DNA of 64,000 bases, taken from Litorimonas sp947503715 (lineage in GTDB: Bacteria > Pseudomonadota > Alphaproteobacteria > Caulobacterales > Maricaulaceae). Where the stretch lies: assembly GCF_050271975.1 (NCBI RefSeq), contig NZ_CP189850.1, positions 2,294,001 through 2,358,000 on the forward strand, given 5' to 3'. The translations under genes and the position numbers were made by a program. Each line of letters opens with the position of its first letter. The stretch's first letter is position 1. The notes under the pieces are model-generated. The model saw only the letters and a list, made by a program, of their open reading frames with translations, did no database searches and had not been told where the DNA came from. Shown here piece by piece: positions 16,138-24,213 of this stretch.

Positions 16138-17466
16138 CTAAGCCGTTTCGCCGTGCAGACGCGCTTTCGCTTTTTCCGCACCGAGCAGGACCAGCATATC
16201 ATCCATGGACGGACCATGCGCTTGCGCGGTTAGAGCGAGGCGGAGCGGCATGAACAGCCCCTTTCCCTTACGACCTGTCTCAGTCTTCAAATAACCGATG
16301 AGTTCGGACCATGTTTCCGGCAGGACCGTGTCGGGCAGAAAATCCGCTGCGGCGTGACAAAAGTCTTTGTCTTCCTCCGCAATCTCACCCGCCATGGGTT
16401 TCAGGACGATATCGGCCCAGTCATCAACGTCGGAGATTTTCTCGATATTCGCGCGAACGATATTCCAGAACGCGGCATCACCCGGCACGCGGTCCGCGAC
16501 GGCGTCATAATGCGTTTCATGGAGGAGTTTGGCGTTGAGAGCTGTCAGGTCTCTTTCATCAAATCGCGCGGGCGCACGGCCAATCTTGTCGAATGAAAAT
16601 TCTGAGGCCAGCGCCTCAAGACTGTGACGAATTTCAACCGAATCCGACGTTCCGATTTTTGCGAGGAGCGACGCAATCGACATCGGTTCAATCCCCTGCT
16701 CCCGCAGTTCCAACATGGAGAGCGAGCCGAGGCGTTTGGAGAGTGATTTTCCATCCGCACCAACGAGGAGCGGCGTATGCGCGAATTGCGGTAGATGGTC
16801 TGAGAGCGCTCGAAAAATTTCAATCTGCGCGCCACTATTCGTGACGTGATCTTCGCCGCGAATGACATGCGTGATCTTGGCCTCAATATCGTCGACAACA
16901 CTGGGTAATGTGTAGAGATAGGACCCGTCGCCGCGAATAAGGACCGGGTCAGAGAGCGAAGACATGTCTATCGTCTGATCACCGCGCACCATATCCGTCC
17001 ACGTCACCGTCCCGCCGGAAAGTTTAAACCGCCAATGCGGGGTCCGCCCTTCCGCTTCATAGGCGGACTTTTGTTCATCCGTCAGCTCCAGCGCCGCGCG
17101 ATTATAGACAGGCGGTTTGCCCGCAACGCGCAGGAGTTTCCTCTGGCGGTCGAGTTCGTCCGAAGTTTCATAACAGGCATAGAGCAGACCGTCGGCTTTC
17201 AACTTCGCTGCCGCTGCGTCATACATGCCGAAACGCTCGGATTGTTTGAACGTCCTGCCCCATGTCACGCCGAGCCATGACAGGTCATCTTTGATGCCCT
17301 GCTCAAATTCCGCCGTAGACCGTTCCAGATCCGTGTCATCAATGCGTAGGATGAAGGTCCCCTGCTCTGCCTGCGCGAATAGCGCATTCATCAGGGCGGT
17401 ACGGACATTGCCGACATGGAGGCGACCCGTCGGGGACGGCGCAAAGCGAACAATAGGAGTGGACAT
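16138..17466 (-). CDS. gltX: Glutamyl-tRNA synthetase
   Basis: Class I synthetase charging tRNA-Glu (and in many alphaproteobacteria also tRNA-Gln for later amidation). 442 residues. The HIGH motif appears as HVGN in PSPTGRLHVGNVRTAL near residue 18, and the KMSKS-type loop as KSLSKRLGS near residue 245; RIDDTDLERS is the conserved acceptor-binding region. Its start overlaps the nadE stop by one base (TAATG), so the two are coupled. Alphaproteobacteria often carry two gltX genes; whether this is the general or the discriminating copy cannot be told here. Confidence 0.95.
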   Translation of the reverse strand: MSTPIVRFAPSPTGRLHVGNVRTALMNALFAQAEQGTFILRIDDTDLERSTAEFEQGIKDDLSWLGVTWGRTFKQSERFGMYDAAAAKLKADGLLYACYETSDELDRQRKLLRVAGKPPVYNRAALELTDEQKSAYEAEGRTPHWRFKLSGGTVTWTDMVRGDQTIDMSSLSDPVLIRGDGSYLYTLPSVVDDIEAKITHVIRGEDHVTNSGAQIEIFRALSDHLPQFAHTPLLVGADGKSLSKRLGSLSMLELREQGIEPMSIASLLAKIGTSDSVEIRHSLEALASEFSFDKIGRAPARFDERDLTALNAKLLHETHYDAVADRVPGDAAFWNIVRANIEKISDVDDWADIVLKPMAGEIAEEDKDFCHAAADFLPDTVLPETWSELIGYLKTETGRKGKGLFMPLRLALTAQAHGPSMDDMLVLLGAEKAKARLHGETA

Positions 17467-19136
17467 TAAATCTCACCTTCAGGAATCTTATCGCGATAGC
17501 GATTTGTGATCGGGTAGCGGCGGTCGCGCCCGAAATTCTTTGTGCCGATTTTCACACCCGGTGGCGCTTGGCGGCGTTTATATTCAGCGATGTAGAGCAG
17601 ATTTTGAATCCGTTTCACATCCGCCTCGCTATGGCCGCGCAGCAATATCTCTTCAATCGGCAATTCCAGTTCGATGAGGCACAGCAATAGATCATCCAGC
17701 ACGTCATATTCGGGCAAGCTGTCACTGTCTTTCTGGTCATCGCGGAGTTCTGCAGAGGGTGGTTTTGTAATGATACGTAACGGAATGGGGGCATCCGCGC
17801 CGAGTAGGTCTTCCGGTGTATTCGCATTCCGCCAATGGGCGAGTTGGAAGACTTCGGTCTTATAAACGTCTTTCAACGGATTATATCCACCGCACATATC
17901 ACCATAGAGCGTGGCGTATCCCACGGCCATTTCCGACTTATTGCCCGTTGTCACGAGCATCGGTCCGAACTTGTTGGACAGTGCCATGAGGGTCAGGGCG
18001 CGGCTGCGGGATTGGATGTTTTCTTCCGCCGTTGAGGGTTCAAGATCACCAAAAAATGGCGCTAACATTTCATCAAATGCGTCAATCGCGGGCTTAATCG
18101 GGATGGAATCGTAACGACATCCTAGACGTTCACAGCACTGTTCCGCGTCAGTAAGTGAGTCGCCGGATGTGTATTTCGTCGGCATCATAACCGCCCAAAC
18201 CCGGTCGGGGCCGAGTGCATCAACGGCAATCGTTGCCGCCATGGCACTATCTATACCGCCGCTCATGCCCAAAATAATTTGCTTGAAACCGTTCTTATTG
18301 ACGTAATCGCCGAGGCCCAAACACATGGCACGCCAGTCGGCTTCATAACCGGAAAGTTGGACTTCCTGTTTGGCCGCGACGCAAGTCCAGACACCGTCAA
18401 TTTTCTCCCATGTCGCGACGTCGTAATCGTCCACAAAGCTCTTGAGCGATTGAACGATTTCGCCGGTGGCTGACATCGAAAAACTCGACCCGTCAAAGAC
18501 CAATTCATCCTGCCCGCCGACCTGATTCACATAGACGAGCGGGAGGCCTTCGGTGATAACTTTATCGCCCATCGCCGCCGCGCGTTCCGACAATGCCGTA
18601 CGCCGCCACGGGGAGCCATTCGGAGAAATCATCAGTTCCGCGCCGGCGCGGTCCAAATGCGCCGCAACCGTGTCTTGCCAGAGGTCTTCGCAGATCGGGA
18701 GGCCAATCGAAACACCATTAAAATCAATAGGCTGAGGCAGTGGACCTCGTGTGAAAACACGGGCCTCATCAAAGACACCGTAATTAGGCAAATGATGTTT
18801 AAACCGAATATCCGTGATCTCTCCACCCCGCATAAACAGCGCCGCATTATAGAGATTTCCGTCCGCTTTCCACGGCGCGGAAAACACGATTGCGGGACCG
18901 TTTTTCGTCGCTTTCGCGAGACGCTCACAGGCGGTTTTGCAATCCGTCACAGCGGACGGGCGCAGGACCAAATCTTCGGGCGCATAACCGATAATAAACA
19001 GCTCTGAAAAGACGATAATATCCGCGCCATCCGCTTTCGCTTTGGCGTAATGATTTTCCGCTTTTTTCAAATTGCCGGGGATATCCCCGACGACCGGATT
19101 AGCTTGGATGGAGGCGATTTTGAGACGTGTTGTCAT
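17466..19136 (-). CDS. nadE: Glutamine-dependent NAD+ synthase
   Basis: Final step of NAD synthesis: amidates deamido-NAD with glutamine and ATP. Two-domain enzyme of 556 residues. The N-terminal nitrilase-fold glutaminase (about 1-260) has catalytic E in IIVFSELFIIGY, K in IRFKHHLPNYG and C in GLPICEDLW; the C-terminal synthetase has the P-loop GMSGGIDSAMAAT. The ATG at 19136 gives MTTRLKIASIQANPVVGD, the usual start; an in-frame codon at 19178 would add 14 unrelated residues. It is upstream of and coupled to gltX. Confidence 0.95.
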   Translation of the reverse strand: MTTRLKIASIQANPVVGDIPGNLKKAENHYAKAKADGADIIVFSELFIIGYAPEDLVLRPSAVTDCKTACERLAKATKNGPAIVFSAPWKADGNLYNAALFMRGGEITDIRFKHHLPNYGVFDEARVFTRGPLPQPIDFNGVSIGLPICEDLWQDTVAAHLDRAGAELMISPNGSPWRRTALSERAAAMGDKVITEGLPLVYVNQVGGQDELVFDGSSFSMSATGEIVQSLKSFVDDYDVATWEKIDGVWTCVAAKQEVQLSGYEADWRAMCLGLGDYVNKNGFKQIILGMSGGIDSAMAATIAVDALGPDRVWAVMMPTKYTSGDSLTDAEQCCERLGCRYDSIPIKPAIDAFDEMLAPFFGDLEPSTAEENIQSRSRALTLMALSNKFGPMLVTTGNKSEMAVGYATLYGDMCGGYNPLKDVYKTEVFQLAHWRNANTPEDLLGADAPIPLRIITKPPSAELRDDQKDSDSLPEYDVLDDLLLCLIELELPIEEILLRGHSEADVKRIQNLLYIAEYKRRQAPPGVKIGTKNFGRDRRYPITNRYRDKIPEGEI

Positions 19137-19350
19137 AGGCCTCACGCCATAGCCCTGCCCGCCCGCTTTGGCAAACAACGCAGAAAAGTTTTTTTATTTT
19201 TCCGCTTGCCAAAAAATAAAACCGCCACTAGACGCCGCCTCCCGCTGCTTCGGTAGCTGAACTTCTACGGTCCGGATTGTTTGAATTCCGGCCAGTGCGG
19301 TCTGTCCCTGACGGTTTCGTATGCTGTGAGTCGGTTAGCGTGTTGCGGGT

Positions 19351-19432
19351 GTTTGTGTAGCCAAGCGGTTAAAGGCAGCTGACCTCACAGTCAGTCACTT
19401 ATGTGTACGCAGGTTCGAATCCTGTCACAAAA
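19351..19432 (+). ncRNA. tRNA-like unit 1 (class II-like, degenerate anticodon arm)
   Basis: Folds as a tRNA: acceptor TTTGTG (19352-19357) with CACAAA (19426-19431), TA at 19358-19359, D arm GCC/GGC with a normal AAGCGGTTAAA loop, a good T arm (19409-19425, loop TTCGAAT) and a long variable arm (CAC/GTG, 19396-19408). The anticodon arm GCTGA/TCAGT encloses an 8-base loop CCTCACAG instead of 7, with CAC in the anticodon position. No CCA is encoded and the first pair is mismatched. It could be a non-decoding tRNA-like RNA rather than a working tRNA. Only two bases separate it from the next unit. Confidence 0.6.
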
Positions 19433-19434
19433 TA

Positions 19435-19509
19435 ACAACTGTAGCTCAGAGGAAGAGCACTGAACTTATAATTCAGCTGTCGCGGGTTCGACTCCCGCCA
19501 GATGTACCA
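19435..19509 (+). tRNA. tRNA-Ile(UAU)-like, CCA encoded
   Basis: A nearly complete cloverleaf of 75 bases: acceptor 19435-19441 with 19499-19505 (six pairs, one A-A mismatch at the fourth), D arm GCTC/GAGC, anticodon stem CTGAA/TTCAG around loop CTTATAA (anticodon TAT), variable CTGTC, T arm GCGGG/CCCGC with loop TTCGACT, then ACCA at 19506-19509. UAU would read AUA, a codon most bacteria decode with a lysidine-modified CAU tRNA, so this is an unusual species. The weak acceptor and its place between two odd tRNA-like units raise doubt that it serves translation. Confidence 0.75.
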
Positions 19510-19510
19510 C

Positions 19511-19567
19511 GGGATGCCCATACGGGCTTGGGTTCGACTCCCAACAAGCGACTGTAAATCGCTTTCC
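19511..19567 (+). ncRNA. tRNA-like unit 3 with arms in permuted order (Tyr-type anticodon arm last)
   Basis: One base after the CCA of the previous tRNA come three adjacent hairpins: GCCC/GGGC (19516-19527), a standard T arm TTGGG-TTCGACT-CCCAA (19528-19544), then AAGCGA-CTGTAAA-TCGCTT (19546-19564), whose loop is the anticodon loop of tRNA-Tyr (GTA). GGG at 19511-19513 can pair weakly with TCC at 19565-19567 to close them. In a real tRNA the anticodon arm precedes the variable and T arms; here the order is variable-like, T, anticodon. It lacks a proper acceptor and D arm. The fold is read by eye. Confidence 0.45.
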
Positions 19568-19977
19568 ATAACGACGTTCCGGGTGGACGTCAGGAAGATA
19601 GATACGGTTGGTAATTTTGGATGGGCTTTCCCTTGGGCGAGCTGTGTCTGACTGCGCCTGCCTCTCTACTTTCCTTACAGATTAGACCGACCTCGCGGTG
19701 GCCCGCTTTGTGCGCCCCTCGTGTCGGGCACAGACATGGTTCGGCCCGTATGTGGGTGTGTCGCGCCAGACCTGTGTCCAAACTTGCGGCCCGCATCTGC
19801 GGTCCCCGTGGGTCCGTCGCGTCTGCGTCAGCGTCTGCCCGGGCGTCTGAGTTTTACCTCGCGGCCCTCATGGGGAGGACCGCCTTCACCGGGACGTTCG
19901 TCCCCTCAACCCAACCGGACAATCCTGTCCAACCGAAAGGAACGTCACACGTGCAATAACTGCGAAGGAGAAATGCT
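19568..19977 (+). other. GC-rich structured leader between tRNA-like array and slipin gene
   Basis: About 410 bases without a convincing gene. It holds several short hairpins, for example GACGT/ACGTC (near 19573-19591), GGGAC-GTTC-GTCCC near 19890 and GGACA/TGTCC near 19918-19931. It could carry a further structured RNA. It ends with AAGGAG a few bases before the slipin ATG. Short frames run through it but start at poor sites and change composition, so I do not call them genes. Confidence 0.5.
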
Positions 19978-21123
19978 ATGACCAAAGTGACACATAAAAT
20001 ACTCGGCCTCGAAGCCATCGTCCCCGAAACCGAACGGGCCATCGTCCTGAAAGACGGTGTGTTCGATTCCGTCCTGACACCCGGACGGCACATGATTGGC
20101 CATCTCGGCAATCAAACCAAGTTCGAGGTCAAAGCCTATACTTTGAGCAAGGACGCGATCCATAGCGACCTCCTGAGCACATTGTTCCGGAACCATCCTG
20201 ACGCGCTTGGCACAATTCTGACGACTGTCGAAACGGGCGAAGATGAAATGGCAATCCTGTCCTTGGACGGCACGCCCCGGCTCATCGTTGCGCCTCTGTC
20301 TCGGACTATGGTCTGGACGGATGCGGGTCTCTGGTCCGTCGAGCGGGTAAATCTCGCCGATGGTTTCGTCATGACGGACGCGTTGTCGAAGCGGTTGATG
20401 CGGGTCTCCTCGGACTTCATCAAACGGTTCAAAGTTGAGCACGGTCAAGTCGGATTGCTGCATGTTGACGGAAAGCTGGTGGGAGACCTCTCCCCCGGTG
20501 GTCACGCACTCTGGTCCTACGGTAAGGTCATCTCGGTCAAACTCGTCGATACGCGGGAACACGCGCTCGATGTCACGGGCCAAGAAGTCTTGACGAAAGA
20601 CCGGGTTTCGATCCGGGTGAACCTGTCGGCGACATACCGGGTGACCGACCCTGTGAAAGCCGTCACGGAAGTCAAAGACTTCCACGATGCGCTTTACCGG
20701 GCGCTCGGCGCGGCTTTCCGGTCCTCCCTGGCGACCAAAACGCTGGACGCGGTTCTGGCCGAAAAAGGCGCGGTGGATGCGGAAGCGTCAGCCACGGTTG
20801 TCTCGGACATGGCCAAAGCCGGTATCGCGGTTTCGGGCATCACGCTGAAGGATATCATCCTGCCCGGCGAGATGCGGGACATCCTAAACACGGTTGTATT
20901 GGCCGAAAAGGAAGCCGAAGCCAACGTCATCCGGCGTCGGGAAGATGCGTCCGCGACGCGGGCGCTGCTCAACACCGCCAAAGTCATGTCGGATAACCCC
21001 GCCATGATGCGGCTGAAAGAGCTCGAAGCGCTGGAAGGCATCGCCGAGAAAGTCGGCACGCTGACCGTTCACTCAGGCACAAAAGGCCTGATGACGGAAA
21101 TAGCTTCGCTGTCGGCGGAGTGA
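19978..21123 (+). CDS. Slipin / SPFH (band 7) domain protein
   Basis: A 381-residue SPFH-domain protein. The N-terminal 130 residues look like a degenerate first copy (ERAIVLKDGVFDSVLTPGRH). A full slipin-type SPFH domain follows (VEHGQVGLLHVDGKLVGDLSPGGHALW through the coiled-coil-like EAEANVIRRREDASATRALL). No obvious membrane helix is present. It has a strong Shine-Dalgarno (AAGGAG, eight bases upstream). Arginine is written mostly as CGG, unlike the CGC/CGT-rich neighbours, which suggests transfer. Slipins of this kind are known near RNA-repair (RtcB/RtcR) operons in other bacteria, and the tRNA-like array just upstream fits that theme, but no ligase or RtcR gene is in this window. Function unknown. 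Confidence 0.8.
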   Translation: MTKVTHKILGLEAIVPETERAIVLKDGVFDSVLTPGRHMIGHLGNQTKFEVKAYTLSKDAIHSDLLSTLFRNHPDALGTILTTVETGEDEMAILSLDGTPRLIVAPLSRTMVWTDAGLWSVERVNLADGFVMTDALSKRLMRVSSDFIKRFKVEHGQVGLLHVDGKLVGDLSPGGHALWSYGKVISVKLVDTREHALDVTGQEVLTKDRVSIRVNLSATYRVTDPVKAVTEVKDFHDALYRALGAAFRSSLATKTLDAVLAEKGAVDAEASATVVSDMAKAGIAVSGITLKDIILPGEMRDILNTVVLAEKEAEANVIRRREDASATRALLNTAKVMSDNPAMMRLKELEALEGIAEKVGTLTVHSGTKGLMTEIASLSAE

Positions 21124-21140
21124 TGGAAGCGAATCAAGAG

Positions 21141-21172
21141 TGACCCGTCCCTGCGACAGTGGGGGCGGGTCA
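21141..21172. terminator. Hairpin after the slipin gene
   Basis: TGACCCG/CGGGTCA (21141-21147 with 21166-21172) with an inner TCCC/GGGG extension. It starts 17 bases after the slipin stop and overlaps the last codon of the convergent hydrolase. No T-run follows, so it may be a weak or rho-assisted terminator. Confidence 0.5.
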
Positions 21173-22696
21173 ACCGTTAGCAATGCACATTTTTACTTCT
21201 TCCCTTAATTCTTGTGTAATCTCTTCAGAACCAAAGTTTTTCCAATCCACTTCACCACCAAATATGTTTTTGAGATCGTCTAGGACTTCAGATTGTGCTT
21301 CTTGAAAGCGAAAATTATGATCTCCTTCATATTTAATCGCATCCATTGTCCGCATAAGTGTTTTTACAGCCTCATTGACCATTACATCAACATCTGTTCC
21401 CTCTGGGATAGTCGCTGGAGTAAGCTTAACTGTAGTAGAAATTAAACAGCGGGTCGAAACTTCAAGACTTTTTTTTGTCTGTGAACGCTTACGGAATTCG
21501 TCCGCCAAACTCCGGAACATATCAATATTTAGGTTCACACTGTGCTGACCATTACTTTGGGTTTGCGTAAATTCGCGGTCTGCCGCATTTTTCGCAATCA
21601 CGATATTCGCGCTTGGATTGACATATATATATTGACCGTAAATCCCGACGGCAAAGAAATCGCCCTTATTCGGGCCTTCCTGCGGCATTGGCACCCACCA
21701 TTGATAGCCATAACCCGTGCCACGAATGGGATGGACATTCGGTGAATGATTTGTTGTTGAGTCCGCAACCCAATCTGCCGGAACAATCTGTTCGCCTTTC
21801 CATTCTCCCCCTTGCAAAAATAGCTGACCAAACTTCGCGTAGTCGCGCGTGCGCAAGTTCAGCCCACCAAGCGCAAAGGCTACATCATATCCATCCGTCA
21901 TGTAATATGGCGCTTTACCCATTCCGAGATTATCGCCATAGGTTTCTTCCCAAAGCTGATGCAGGGACTTTCCTGTGACTTTGCGCAAAGCCATCGCTGC
22001 AACATGGGTATCAATCGAGACATATTGCCAGACTGTACCCGGTTCATAGTGGCGCTCGGTCAGCGTCTCCGTATATTTATCCATCGACCCGCCGAGACCA
22101 AGAACGCGGCCCATATCATTGATATCGGATTTCGGGTCCATATAGTCTTCGTTAAAACGCACACCGCTGGTCATATTCAGGATATTCGCGACTGTCGCGC
22201 CCTCATAAGCCGTCCCGATAAGTTCAGGAAGATAGACTTCAATTGGTTTTGAAATATCCATCAGACCGTCTTCAATCGCCTGACCGTAAAGGCCGGACAT
22301 AAAGGACTTCGCGACCGACCAACTTATCCGCAAGTCGTCTTTCTCTGTGCCGAGATAATAGCTCTCATGGATAAGCTTGCCGTCCTGAATGATGACAAGT
22401 GCCGTTGTATCCAGTTCTTTCAGAACATCGGAGAGTTGTAACGCTTCGCCCTGTATCGTCACGGTCTCGGGGATTGGTCGAATGTCTTCTTCCCACGGTT
22501 CAGGCGTTCCGATTTTTAAATCATGATGGAGAAAGGCGGAGTCCATAGACGAGAAGTTCGTCACGATCTTATCCTCATCAAACAGCGTGTTGACGGTTTT
22601 TAATCGATTGATCGTGGTCCAATTCAACGCGATCAGAATGCCCGCCGCCAGAAATAAGAGCAGAATGCCAATTCCGATTTTCTTCATCAAACTCAT
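21170..22696 (-). CDS. Beta-lactamase-fold serine hydrolase
   Basis: A 508-residue protein with an N-terminal membrane anchor (IGIGILLLFLAAGILIALNW) placing it on the periplasmic side. The class C beta-lactamase/esterase fold is marked by the SxxK motif in SWSVAKSFMSG (around residue 135) and later YVS (in WQYVSIDTHVAAMAL), and GYGYQWWVP is typical of the family. About 120 residues after the domain (from RSLADEFRKRSQ on) are unusual and not recognised. The start ATG overlaps the stop of the upstream oxidoreductase by 4 bases. Substrate unknown; family members include esterases and peptidases. Confidence 0.85.
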   Translation of the reverse strand: MSLMKKIGIGILLLFLAAGILIALNWTTINRLKTVNTLFDEDKIVTNFSSMDSAFLHHDLKIGTPEPWEEDIRPIPETVTIQGEALQLSDVLKELDTTALVIIQDGKLIHESYYLGTEKDDLRISWSVAKSFMSGLYGQAIEDGLMDISKPIEVYLPELIGTAYEGATVANILNMTSGVRFNEDYMDPKSDINDMGRVLGLGGSMDKYTETLTERHYEPGTVWQYVSIDTHVAAMALRKVTGKSLHQLWEETYGDNLGMGKAPYYMTDGYDVAFALGGLNLRTRDYAKFGQLFLQGGEWKGEQIVPADWVADSTTNHSPNVHPIRGTGYGYQWWVPMPQEGPNKGDFFAVGIYGQYIYVNPSANIVIAKNAADREFTQTQSNGQHSVNLNIDMFRSLADEFRKRSQTKKSLEVSTRCLISTTVKLTPATIPEGTDVDVMVNEAVKTLMRTMDAIKYEGDHNFRFQEAQSEVLDDLKNIFGGEVDWKNFGSEEITQELREEVKMCIANG

Positions 22697-23598
22697 GCTT
22701 GATCCCCATCTATTTGCGCGGCCACCCTCACCGCGATTAATCCATCCGCAGCAGACACCAGAACGGGCGTCCCTTCCAGCACGGCCTCGACAAAGATATT
22801 CGTTGCCGCGCCGAGACTGTCTTTTGCACGCGGGTCATCCCCAAAATTTGCGTTCAGATCGAATGGCGTATCATGTGTGAGTTTCTTTGCATTGAAATCA
22901 ATCTCAACCGCGCCGGATGGATAGGTCAGAACCATGCGACGCTGCGGCGTTTCCGTCACGCGACTGGCCCGCAGAACAGCCTTCGCTTCGCTATAGATTA
23001 GCGTCACGTCTGCCTCATCCGGTGTTTTTGATTTTACCGCTTTCGACTGGCCGGAAACATCATCAGGCGCTGCACCGAAGAGAGCCGTACAAAGATCAAT
23101 ATCATGCGTCATAAGATCCATTGTGACCGATGTATCAGTCCCGCGTTGTGAATAACCATTGGCACGGATAGCCTCGACACGAAGTGGTGTCTCTTTGACC
23201 TTATCCAAACCAATCGCGCGAAGGACCATCCGCTCTTGATGACCGACCTGGACGATGAGGTTACTCCGTTGGGATAACTCTAAAATCCGTTCCGCTGCAC
23301 TCACACCTACCGCCAGTGGTTTTTCAATGAGGCAATGGCACCCCGCCTCTAACGCTTGGATTGCCATGCCTCCATGGAAACTCGCAGGGCAAGCAATGAC
23401 CATGGCGTCGCACTGAGAGACTAGCGCCTCTGCATCCATTGCGCCAACCTTGTGTTTCTTAGCGAGCGCCGCCGCGCGACCCTGATCAAGGTCATGGACC
23501 CCGACAAACTCCAAACGCGGGTGCACAGCGAGTTTATTCGCGTGATATCCCGCAAAGACGCCAGCACCAATAAGGCCAATTTTTAAACGTTGTGTCAT
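22693..23598 (-). CDS. Gfo/Idh/MocA family oxidoreductase
   Basis: A 301-residue NAD(P)-dependent dehydrogenase. The N-terminal Rossmann motif is IGLIGAGVFAGYHA, followed by the family signature in CHCLIEKPLAV near residue 95 (the EKP motif with the catalytic lysine) and a C-terminal alpha/beta substrate domain. Members oxidise sugars, inositols or sugar nucleotides; the substrate here is not evident. It is translationally coupled (4-base overlap) to the serine hydrolase downstream. Confidence 0.88.
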   Translation of the reverse strand: MTQRLKIGLIGAGVFAGYHANKLAVHPRLEFVGVHDLDQGRAAALAKKHKVGAMDAEALVSQCDAMVIACPASFHGGMAIQALEAGCHCLIEKPLAVGVSAAERILELSQRSNLIVQVGHQERMVLRAIGLDKVKETPLRVEAIRANGYSQRGTDTSVTMDLMTHDIDLCTALFGAAPDDVSGQSKAVKSKTPDEADVTLIYSEAKAVLRASRVTETPQRRMVLTYPSGAVEIDFNAKKLTHDTPFDLNANFGDDPRAKDSLGAATNIFVEAVLEGTPVLVSAADGLIAVRVAAQIDGDQA

Positions 23599-23872
23599 AG
23601 GGTCTTAACGCCCTCTGACCACGATTTTGCAAGAAAAAAGGGAGAATCACTTGCGACAATCCGTCCGATAAGGGGCTGTAATTCCGGACGTTTCAGCTTT
23701 TCATGGATGCTCCAGCTACGATTTGAACGGGTTTTAAACAGAAAAACGGTCCAAAACCTCTCTAAAACCCAATAAAACCGTAGTTTTTAGTGACTCATTA
23801 ACTCCAATCGCTAGGGTCAGCATCAACTATCCGGCAAAAGATTCGGAAGTCTCATCACTAGGGAGATCCAAG

Positions 23873-24145
23873 ATGAACAAAAAAGAACTCATTAGCGCAA
23901 TCGCAGACCACACAGGTTCCACACAAGCGGTTGCCGGTGACATGCTCAGCGCATTCATCGAAACTGTCACAAACGAAATGAAGCAAGGCGACGGGTCCAA
24001 AGTTGTCATTCCCGGCTTTGGTCAGTTCATCGCAAAGCATCGCGAATCCCGCGAAATGCGCAACCCAGCCACAGGCAAAATGATGATGTCAAAAGCCAAG
24101 ACATCCGCATCATTCAAGCCGGCGGCGGCGCTGAAAGACCTCTAG
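23873..24145 (+). CDS. HU family DNA-binding protein
   Basis: A 90-residue nucleoid protein. Standard HU/IHF features are the start MNKKELISAIAD, the dimerisation core FIETVTNEMKQGD, the GFGQF turn and the DNA-binding arm R(E)MRNPATGKMMM with its intercalating proline. It is monocistronic, with GGGAG upstream of the ATG and a strong terminator right after. In many relatives hupB follows lon, but here lon is about 35 kb away. Confidence 0.96.
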   Translation: MNKKELISAIADHTGSTQAVAGDMLSAFIETVTNEMKQGDGSKVVIPGFGQFIAKHRESREMRNPATGKMMMSKAKTSASFKPAAALKDL

Positions 24146-24165
24146 GGCTTCGTTAGATAGATATG

Positions 24166-24195
24166 AAAAAGCCGCCTCTAGGGCGGCTTTTTTTT
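24166..24195 (+). terminator. Rho-independent terminator of the HU gene
   Basis: GCCGCC/GGCGGC stem (24171-24176 with 24182-24187), A5 on the left and T8 on the right, starting 20 bases after the HU stop. It can also serve the convergent DAHP synthase gene. Confidence 0.93.
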
Positions 24196-24213
24196 GATTT
24201 AATTTGGAATAAT

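Noticed and set aside
19621..19981. Two plus-strand frames in the leader before the slipin gene
   Set aside because: Low-complexity translation, poor starts, and overlap with hairpins; the region reads as non-coding.
19945..20685. 246-codon minus-strand frame opposite the slipin gene
   Set aside because: Antisense to a gene with clear SPFH sequence and a strong ribosome-binding site.
19351..21123. Complete RtcB/RtcR RNA-repair operon
   Set aside because: Only the slipin and tRNA-like parts are present; no ligase, cyclase or RtcR-type regulator gene was found in the window.
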